40,141 nt of DNA from Collybiopsis luxurians FD-317 M1. Its lineage: Eukaryota; Basidiomycota; Agaricomycetes; Agaricales; Omphalotaceae. A program made the translations under genes and the position numbers. Below the pieces are notes generated by a model. That model saw only the letters and a list, made by a program, of their open reading frames with translations. It searched no databases and was not told where the DNA came from. The stretch is taken from contig KN834807.1 in the NCBI GenBank assembly GCA_000827265.1, forward strand, positions 1 to 40,141, given 5' to 3'. Of this stretch, positions 32,631-40,141 are shown one piece after another (position 1 is the first letter of the stretch; each line of letters opens with the position of its first letter).

Positions 32631-35600
32631 AACAATGGTAGCAAGATATGAATGAAAATTGTACAATTTACAACAGTTTCTTAGCAGATTCTTTGATGCA
32701 GAGCAATTTTTTGAATTTGAATGGATTCAGGTAGGTTTACTATGTAATCAGCTTGGGTTAAAAAAAGTAATATATTTTTTATAGGAATGAATAACATTTC
32801 TGATTGGAGACATCTTAGCCAAAGAATTTGTGTCAAGAAACAGATCTGGGATCAGCATGATGATATATTGCTCTATGCTATTTGTGTCAGAAGTTGGAAA
32901 ATGGCTAATCAAAATCAATTACAAAGATGGTAGTGCAAGTCCAGGTAGTTGGAGACAGAGTTTGGAAATCTTTCAACAAGGAAATGAATTTCATACTACT
33001 TTTCTGGACAACCATAGGTGGCACTTCATTCAACGCTCATGAGAAAGTTTTTTGATTGCACAATGCATTGTTTTAGTTGGTAGTGTTCAAAGTCCATTAG
33101 CTGACCTGGTTCACATGCAATATTCTAGTAAGGGTTTTATGTGTTCCAATAGATGTAATTTACTAATGTGTTATAGCAATGGATATGAATGTGCTCACAC
33201 ATTGAGGAGCATATTCCATGTTCCCACTATGTACATTGGATATTTGACTGACAGTTGTGATGCACCCATTGAACAGCAACTTTCTGCAGCATACTATCTG
33301 TCAATATGTGAGGTGGCTGATTGATTATCACATTAATGATGGTTGACCACTTCTCTCCAGTACTAATGAAGCCTTTGAATTGGACAGTCTGTTTTCTATC
33401 TTCACGTTGCGCTCTTTCACTGATTGGTTTAGCCAAATGATCTGTTAGAAAGACAGCAAGTGACAGGAATCGGATGGTATCACTTTACAGTGTTTTGAAC
33501 TCACATATGACACTGACTGGCTAATAATTGACTTCAATATCATACAATATGGATTAAGGAATGGGTTTTACTGTTTGCCAAGACATATAGCAAAAACATT
33601 GGTGAAGGAGTTCCCAAGACAAATAGCTGCATTAGATGGGTATGTTTTATTTTTACTAGTTTTAAATATTCATTCTCCATTGTTCCAGCTCCAACAATCT
33701 TCTTGAACAAGCAATAGACTGGCACAAGAAATTACATAGGAGTAATTTGGCACTGAAGCCTTATCTAGCTGTTCAAATAATCATTCAAGAATGTGTTACA
33801 AGTCCAGCAGTTTTTGACAGGTAGCAATATGTCACTAATGCATACATTACTGAAACACTTTTTTGAGCTGTTCATTCAATCCAAAAACAAGTACTGAATA
33901 TCCACATAGTGAATTTTCTTACTTCATTTGGCATGTTAAGCTGTTGCTTCATTCATGAAATCAATTCTTGAAGGTCAAGATATCATTCAAGTGTGATAGT
34001 AATGATCATTTGTAGGTTTTTGTTACATTGCACATTCATTTTTTTGCCCAACAACAGCTGTCACTTCTTTGCGCATATAATAAGACATTTTTGTTGAAGT
34101 GCTTGCACATAGATATGGATTCTGTGATACTTCAATGAGCTGCGAGAAGTGCCCTAGGCATTATTGTCAGGTCAATTGATAACAAGTTTTGAGAAATGAA
34201 GCATACAGATGTTGCACTGTGGCATGTAATACACTTTTTTCCTTTCTTCCTTCCTTCTTTCCTAGATCTCTGCTATTAAGTTTCAGATTCATGATTATTA
34301 TGGTGGGGGTAGATGTAAAGTTTGTCTGCAGACTGTTTTTTGCTGATGCATTGGCAGCAACAGCAGATCTTACCACTGTGCAGGAAGCTTTACATTCATA
34401 GTGGCATGTCATATTGCCACCACTGCAATGATTGGATTGTTGCAGAGAATCTGGATTGCATAATCTATATATATGTATATAAATGTTGGTCTTTTATGCT
34501 CTCAAACACACAATGTCTCAGCCACAGTATGGAACCATGCTGATATGCTGAAAAGTTGTCTGATTTGAACTACAGATCTCCAAAACTGCAGACAAATCAA
34601 AACATTTTGTATATCATCTTCAGCTACTGCTTGTTGACAGATCTTCATCACATGAAATCAACAAGCGGAGAAATTTTCATTGTGGTCTAATCTTATCTCA
34701 GGGAAGCTTATGGACCATTGAAAGTCATTGGGCATTACTTTTCCAACAGTGAATATGTGCAATTGTAAATATGGCAGGTCCAACCAGAAAGGTAGACATT
34801 TGGTATAAATGCTGATTTTATTGCAGGCAAAAACTGGTTCTTTGCTTGCTGGAGAACCAGTTGATCAGTTCTGGGTGCAACTTGTACCTGCTGGTGATCT
34901 AATTCTTGTTATTCCATGTCAGTATATGACAAAATTGAAAGGTTAGTTAACAGGAATTGAATATGTCATCAAAGATCAATGTTACTTGGTGGCTACATCC
35001 AGTACTCCGATGATGCCAATTTTGACTTTCCAAAGAAGGTCCATAACAATGTACTTGATCAGTGCGAAGCATTCATTGTTCAAAGAAATTTTAAACTTTC
35101 CCAGTAGTATGTGAATTCTTTAACACTGTCTGGTGTATTGTATGACATTGTCGTTTGTAGCATCTTCAATGAATTTCTTCAGTCACAGGACTGGGTATAG
35201 CCTGTTTCCAATTTTGACATATGGGGAGAGACACACCTTCTTGACCTCAAACTAACATGAAAATTTACCTCTTGGTTTATGAACAATGCTACTAAATTTG
35301 TTGAATCTTAAGGCCAGTCAGCATGAAAGAAATTCTAACAGATGCAACAGCAAGCAATTCATCTGCAAACTATTTTGTATTCCATTGGCTTATGACACTG
35401 CATCATCATCTTCCAAGGTTGCTGCAGACAAAGTGCACTGGGTTTCAAATTCTGATACACTGTTGATACCATTTGAGGTGAACAGCATAGTAAAGTGTAC
35501 TCCAGATTTGTTAGGAATAAACTCTTGGAGCACTTCATATGGAGAAGATGTATTTCATTTGAAGTACTGTTCCATCGCTGTGGGAAAATCTCAATCATAC

Positions 35601-35663
35601 TGTGTTTCAACTCCAGAAAGAACCACAGTAGAAGTTATTTTAAAGCAGTTGTCTGACAAATGA
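32631..35663 (+). pseudogene. gene E: decayed multi-exon gene of unknown function
   Basis: Exons on plus: 32631-32730; 32785-33639 after a 54-base intron; 33689-33820 after a 49-base intron; 34016-34225; 34827-34941; about 34985-35107; and about 35286-35663. The long exon reads GDILAKEFVSRNRSG, GNEFHTTFLDNHRWHFIQ, MYIGYLTDSCDAPIEQQL and, after one frame change near 33320, ELDSLFSIFTLRSFTDWF and NGFYCLPRHIAKTLVKEF. Later exons give SNNLLEQAIDWHKKLHRSN, SVILQ plus SALGIIVRSIDNKF, and GEPVDQFWVQLVPAGDL. Stops are mostly TGA where Arg fits. The region 34250-34450 has open pieces with C-x2-C turns. Product length would exceed 600 residues. There are no retrotransposon motifs and I cannot name the family. 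Confidence 0.55.
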
Positions 35664-35984
35664 AGGTCAGTAATCTCTCCGATTTATGTAATTCTGTGGA
35701 GTTAACAAGTTCTCTACAGTAAGGTTTTTGGGTATAAATTCCATTGAAAAAAAAATGGAAAATTGCTAGGCTTAAGTATGGTAAGTGTTTTGAATGTTAG
35801 TTGGTGCTTAATTGTCAATGGTGTGAGAGATATTGTGGAATGAAGTTTTCACTTTCTGCTGGCAGTCACTGTAGATAGTTTTGTGAAACTATCAACAGCA
35901 AGATGACTTAAATCATTGAAGTAAAATTTGCAGACAGCACAGATTGATTGAATGAAATAGAAGCAATATGGTGTTAAGATAATG
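35664..35984. other. spacer without recognised gene
   Basis: About 320 bases after the last exon of gene E. It contains an A run near 35745 and nothing else I can support. If the tRNA-like sequence to its right heads a SINE, this would be the SINE body. Confidence 0.4.
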
Positions 35985-36057
35985 TGTCCAGACTGGGAAT
36001 TGAACCCAGGACCTTCTGGTGAAATCCCAGATGCTCTAACCACTGAGCTATCCGGCC
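35985..36057 (-). tRNA. tRNA-like sequence, probable pseudogene or SINE head
   Basis: On minus it folds as a 73-base cloverleaf: acceptor GGCCGGA with TCTGGAC (one mismatch, one G-U), D stem GCTC/GAGC, anticodon stem TCTGG/CCAGA, five-base variable loop, T stem CTGGG/CCCAG and T loop TTCAATT. The A box (TAGCTCAGTGG) and B box (GGTTCAATTCC) are good. The anticodon position reads TTT (Lys), but base 33 is A instead of the near-universal T. No T-run terminator follows. These two faults point to a pseudogene or the head of a tRNA-derived SINE. Confidence 0.6.
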
Positions 36058-36280
36058 ATGAATACAACTGCAAGCTCAGACATCTAGTACTGCTAAACCA
36101 TGCCCAACATATGGGACTTCACCTGAATACCCATTCAGGAATTTCTGCCTAGATCACACACTAGGACTTCCATAGCAGCACCTAGACCTGTTTCTCACTG
36201 ATGTGTCAGATTACCCATATAATCCAACATATGGAGCATCTATATCAGAAAAAATAGTCTGGGCCTCAGGTTACCTAGGA
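36058..36280. other. short spacer, nothing recognised
   Basis: About 220 bases with no frame or repeat found elsewhere in the window. Confidence 0.4.
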
Positions 36281-36469
36281 GCCTCTGCTCTCATCACTCA
36301 GACTAGTGCAGGTTAGGCCAAAACTGGGCACAATGCCTGAAATCAAATTGCAGGCTTGTGGAAGTGCTACACTAATGGTACAGGGTAGGTAGGAATAGGA
36401 ACACACAAGACAGACTATATACTACTAGTGTACATTAAGCAATTGAGCTATGATTGATTATGAACAGGT
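36281..36469 (+). repeat. 189-bp direct repeat, copy 1
   Basis: It is nearly identical to 39052-39240. The clear differences are transitions: CAA against TGG near 36344, TG against CG near 36357, and a few others. Its right end meets a broken LTR-B fragment. No coding content is recognised. Confidence 0.9.
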
Positions 36470-36569
36470 CACTATGAGTTACAATCAATCTATTATACAA
36501 GTTATTATTACCAAACCAAAACTTGTTGTGATCTCAATCATTGCTGCTTTAGTTGCCTGAACTTTAACA
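36470..36569 (+). repeat. LTR-B 3' fragment at left edge of the gene B cassette
   Basis: It matches the last 100 bases of LTR-B, from CACTATGAGTTAC to TTTAACA. The first 250 bases are missing and the 189-bp repeat stands in their place. Confidence 0.87.
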
Positions 36570-36789
36570 ATTTTGCCATACAACACTGTATTTTGACTTA
36601 GCATATGCAAATACAACTAACACATCCAATGTGGCCAAGAGCTAACACAGAAATACTCTGTCATAATAAATGCATTCTGAATCAATCTGACACTGTTTGT
36701 ATGTGCACCAGATCTTTCTGAAGCTGAATGAACTAAACAATCCATCTCATCAGCCATTGCAGTGCGAAAAAAAAAATATCAAAAATGAC

Positions 36790-38830
36790 CACCTTCCCTT
36801 TCTCCTTTGCAATATTACACTCTAGTTTCATTAATTTGTATTTTCTATATGTTAGCAGAGTCTAATCAACCATTAGGACTCAGAAAGACCAATGCCCAAA
36901 AATACAAACCTGCAAACTATCTCCACTGAGTTTCCTTTTGTCACAATGTTGAACTGGAACCAGATGCAAACTGAGCCATGGAAACTGCAAATGAAGACAA
37001 TATACATACTCCTTTAAGTAGGCAAGGTAGTACCTTCTTCTTTCATATGCAGACAGCTTGGTCCTGTTTCTATCACATTTACTGCACAACTAAAATGAAA
37101 TTGATCACACCAAAGACAGCATCAAAGCAAAAACACTATACTTGATTGTTAGCAATTTTCCTGGACCCTGCATCTCCTTACAGCCCATGCAAAAACTATC
37201 CAGCCCATACCTTCTTCCTTCATCACACATATGCTCAATGTCATGTTCAACCCATACAAGCTTACCCAGCTGCCCTTCCACAAGGTCAACATTGAAAGCT
37301 TCCGCATCAGCTTCCATTTGTGCCTTACAGATCTCCTCTACATCTGTACAAATGGTGTTCACATTTTCAACCACACTGCTTTCATTATTATCAAAACCTG
37401 CAATTGCTTTGACACCACCAACTGCACCATTAAATGTCACCATTGCCTCTGTAAAAAGAGTTGCAGCTTCTGCAATGTGCAGCTGGACAGCAATATCAGG
37501 CCCGGGACCACTTTCAGCTATATTACTGCACTCTACATTCATTGCAAAAATGCTGTTCCCAATGGCACCACTCAAAGAGAAGTACATTGATACACAAAAA
37601 CTAGCCCTACTTTGCAGTCCTTCACTTGTATCAGATGTGCTTGTGCATGAAATACAATTACTATTCCACCAAAGAGGCACCTGATAAGACCTGATTCCAG
37701 GAGGGAAAATAGCTGACATAACAGACACACACTACCACCAGTCTGACCTTTTGCCACCATAAAGGGTAGAGACATATGTACAATTTTTCTCAGGAATTTT
37801 AATGTTTTTTTTTTTAAAAAAAAAGAATTAATTTTGGAGATGCAAAAGATATTATAGAATAAATGATTTTACAGCATATTTTTTACACACAAAAGGCGCC
37901 AAAGATTATGTAATTTTTTGCATGAATTTTTTCATATTTTTCCATATTTTTTCCAGCTGTAATATATAAGATATTACCTGTGTAAAAGTATTTCTTTTTC
38001 AAACTACTTTGTTAGCAGAAAAACTATACCTTTTACAGCTTCAAAAAATAATAGGCAATCATATCTCCCAAGGCCCAATCATTGCTGGTTACTTTTTGGA
38101 GCCATAAAAGTAGTAATTTTGTTGCTGACAAAGCAGTTGAGAAAAGAAACACTTTTACACAGGTAATATCTCATATATTACAGCCAGAAAAAATATGGAA
38201 AAATATAAAAAAAATTCATGCATCAAATTATATAATCTTCAGCGCCTTTTGCACATGAAAAAGACTGTAAAATTGTCTATTCTACAATATCTTTTGCAGC
38301 CTCAAAATTAATTCTTTTTCTTTGGAAAAAAATATTAAAATTCCTGGGAAAAATTATACATATGTCTCTACCTTTTATGGCTGCAAAAGGTTGGACTGGT
38401 GGTGGTAACATCTTCTGCCCACTCATCTTTATAAATTCACAGTCCCATGAATAATCATACACTAATGCTTCACACTGACCTTTCAAGATTACTGAACATA
38501 CTACACCAATTCCCTTGCATGTATGAATCACTGTCAACATCTGCACATGGAGTTAACCATTGCAGTTGGCTCTTGAAAAAATGGCATATGGGTGCAACTT
38601 TCTGACAAAGAATAGGAAAATGTATGTGAACATTGCCTTCATTTGAAGAATATCATTCTACAATGTTTATCTGGCCGCTCACCTTCCATATGGAAAACTC
38701 TCTCAGCTTCGTCCCTTCAGTTGTTTCTGTGAATGTCTATACTAACAAAACCTTCAACCATGTCCTTACTATGCCATACATCATCCATATTAGATGGACT
38801 TAATGTTGGCAGCAGCTCTACCCAAGTATT
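36790..38830 (-). pseudogene. gene B: paralogue of gene A, split by a palindrome
   Basis: Exons on minus: 38830-38683, with WVELLPTLSPSNMDDVWHS and a GTGAGC donor; about 38570-38408, with ILKGQCEALVYDYSWDCEF; 37732 to about 37115, over 200 codons without a stop, with AEAATLFTEAMVTFNGAVGG and a Glu-rich DVEEICKAQMEADAEAF helix; about 37093-36910, with CSKCDRNRTK and KEYVYCLHLQ, ending SLQ; and from 36861, starting TLLTY, with LECNIAKEKGKV. The last two match gene A at equal spacing and the same splice point. The 675-bp palindrome at 37733-38407 interrupts the protein, and the frame is kept if it is skipped. The amino end is cut by an LTR-B fragment at 38831. Function unknown. Confidence 0.6.
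37733..38407. mobile_element. 675-bp near-perfect palindrome (foldback or MITE-like)
   Basis: The left half read forward matches the right half read on the other strand along nearly the whole length, with only a few bases at the centre unpaired (near 38070). The ends read TACCACCAGTC and GACTGGTGGTGGTA. Further matched landmarks are GGTAGAGACATATGT, TTACCTGTGTAAAAGT and GGCGCC against GGCGCT. Arm differences are mostly transitions. It encodes nothing plausible. It sits inside the coding sequence of gene B. The flanking bases (CACAC and ACATC) give at best an imperfect 4-bp duplication. Confidence 0.85.
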
Positions 38831-39053
38831 TGTTAAAGTTCAGGCAACTAAACCAGGAATGATTGAGATCACAACAAGTTTTAGTTTGATAATAATAACT
38901 TGTATAATAAATTGTTTGTAACTCATAGTGTCAACAGATTGAGTATTTCAACTAGACTCTTTCTAGACATATAAGGATTAGGGGTCTGTTTGGTCCTATT
39001 TACATGCAAATGCATGAGGCATGAAAACAGGTGTCCACATTTTTGCACCCTGC
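38831..39053 (-). repeat. LTR-B fragment at right edge of the gene B cassette
   Basis: It begins TGTTAAAG on plus (the 3' end of LTR-B on minus) and runs to TTTTGCACCCTGCC, then breaks. The 189-bp repeat copy 2 follows at once. Confidence 0.87.
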
Positions 39054-39240
39054 CTCTGCTCTCATCACTCAGACTAGTGCAGGTTAGGCCAAAACTGGGC
39101 ACAATGCCTGAAATTGGATTGCAGGCTCGTGGAAGTGCTACACTAATGGTACAGAGTAGGTAGGAATAGGAACACACAAGACAGACTATGTACTACTAGT
39201 GTACATTAAGCAATTGAGCTATGATTGGTCATGAACAGGT
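39052..39240 (+). repeat. 189-bp direct repeat, copy 2
   Basis: The partner of 36281-36469. This copy keeps a CG (GGCTCGTGG) where copy 1 has TG. It continues on the right into the unique sequence of the window end, while copy 1 is continuous with unique sequence on its left. Confidence 0.9.
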
Positions 39241-39892
39241 TAGAGTGAGATAAGACATAAAGGAGAAGCAACAATTGTAGCAAAGATCTGTGAACTGGGA
39301 TGGGAGGGAGGGTGACAAAAATAATGCGCAGAAAGCAGTTAAACTAATCTAAAAAGGAATCAGCATTAAAAACTACTGAAATGCAACCAATACTGCACAC
39401 TTAGAGCCTAAATATCTGAGATCTGACAATCAAGAACACTTTGAAAGCCTCTAAACTGTGTACAGAACTGTGCAGATATGATAAGAACTCTGTTAAGTGA
39501 GATTGGATCAAAATATGTGGCAGAGCCATACCAGATCCCTTGTATCTGAGACCAACTGTGTGCAAGGTAGTGGGACTGTGCAGATGTAAAGGATGTACAA
39601 AACTCGAAGTGGTAGGAGTTAGGGTGAGAAAAGCTACTGCCACAAGTGATATCATTGACCTTCTCATTGCAGCCTCTGCTCGGAACTCCGGCACTGCAGT
39701 GAGAATGACATCCCAAGTAGCAATAACCTGCCTGACTCAAAGTAATAAAGCTAGAATAGTATAGAACACTAAAGCTAGCTGAATGTCCTGAAAACTGTGT
39801 GGTATCACCATCAAGTATACATGATGGCGAACCTCTGACACACATGAATAGTCCATACACTCCACCGTTATTGAGTATAGCACATATGAAAA

Positions 39893-39927
39893 TTTTAGTT
39901 CATAACTTGGCGAGTTGAGAACTAAAA
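39893..39927. repeat. 9-bp inverted repeat hairpin
   Basis: TTTTAGTTC at 39893-39901 pairs with GAACTAAAA at 39919-39927 across 17 bases, which themselves contain AACTTGGCGAGTT, a partial inner stem. Confidence 0.7.
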
Positions 39928-40054
39928 ATTTAAACTTGGGCTACACACTGCATATGAGCGTTGTACTAGGAAGTGTATAGGCAAAGTATGAAGGGGACAA
40001 TGTCCTCTATCAGTGAGTACCACATAGGCACTGATATGAGAGAACTGAGAGCGG

Positions 40055-40109
40055 AGTAGACCAAATGAACTCATGTACCTATGAGGATGAGTTGTGCATT
40101 TGGTCTACT
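40055..40109. repeat. 13-bp plus 7-bp inverted repeat hairpin
   Basis: AGTAGACCAAATG at 40055-40067 pairs perfectly with CATTTGGTCTACT at 40097-40109. Inside it AACTCAT pairs with ATGAGTT, with a three-base bulge (GTG), leaving a 12-base loop. Confidence 0.82.
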
Positions 40110-40141
40110 GGGTATCTGTTGTATGCAGAGGCCTCCAGAAA

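Larger units (their letters stand above)
39241..40141. other. CG-retaining end segment, open frames unproven
   Basis: This segment keeps more CG pairs than most of the window (for example GCGCAG, CTCGGAACTCCGGC, GGCGAACC and GAGCGGAG). A 150-codon frame is open on minus (39860-39408), but frames on both strands overlap it and none has a recognisable motif. I do not call a gene. Two hairpins are listed separately. Confidence 0.4.

Noticed and set aside
37142..37684. 180-codon open frame on plus opposite gene B
   Set aside because: The minus frame shares exon borders and tail residues with gene A, while the plus frame has no such support.
37810..37830. T and A run as a microsatellite or poly(A) tail of a retroposon
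   Set aside because: It lies within the palindrome arm and has a matching interrupted run in the other arm, so it belongs to that element.
38277..38546. 89-codon frame continuing from gene B into the palindrome
   Set aside because: The part inside 37733-38407 is palindrome sequence, so the frame is a chance extension rather than a real carboxy end.
39408..39860. 150-codon open frame on minus near the window end
   Set aside because: Frames on both strands are open across it and no motif, start context or intron pattern supports it.

Overview
The window looks like repeat-dense, decayed chromosome of a filamentous fungus, most likely an agaric-type basidiomycete. I infer this from the Ty1/copia and Ty3/gypsy element types, from short GT-AG introns (about 49-54 bases where they can be measured), and from a near-total lack of CG dinucleotides with matching CG-to-TG/CA decay inside the elements. 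No bacterial, rRNA or CRISPR feature is seen. No open reading frame in the window looks like an intact, functional gene.

Layout. Positions 1-9361 are a minus-strand gypsy retrotransposon that runs off the left edge. Its integrase is cut by a 5'-truncated plus-strand copia element (copia-A, 383-4588), and its RNase H/integrase linker is cut by a solo LTR of a second copia family (LTR-B, 4942-5292). Positions 9362-12300 hold a divergent pair of decayed multi-exon genes, A on minus and I on plus. Positions 12790-19872 are a scrap yard of copia-B fragments and LTR-B pieces in both orientations. Positions 19873-25874 hold further decayed exons: C, the minus-strand gene G, and the plus-strand gene H diverging from G. 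Positions 25875-32428 are very AT-rich and carry more copia-B pieces and LTR-B copies, some inserted in one another. Positions 32631-35663 hold a decayed plus-strand multi-exon gene, E. Positions 35985-39240 contain a tRNA-like sequence, then a cassette between two 189-bp direct repeats. That cassette holds gene B, a paralogue of gene A, split by a 675-bp near-perfect palindrome and bounded by inward-facing LTR-B fragments. The last 900 bases keep more CG and contain two strong hairpins.

Two threads join the parts. First, one mutational process, loss of CG to TG or CA, explains most of the damage: copia-A is readable in one frame for about 3.9 kb with eleven stops, ten of them TGA where CGA is the likely ancestor. 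Second, genes A, I, G, H, E and B are not recognisable transposon polyproteins, yet they have exon-intron structure and decay in the same way. A and B clearly belong to one family, sharing a splice site position and the residues around it. I cannot assign these proteins to a known family from memory; they are the best candidates for something undescribed here.
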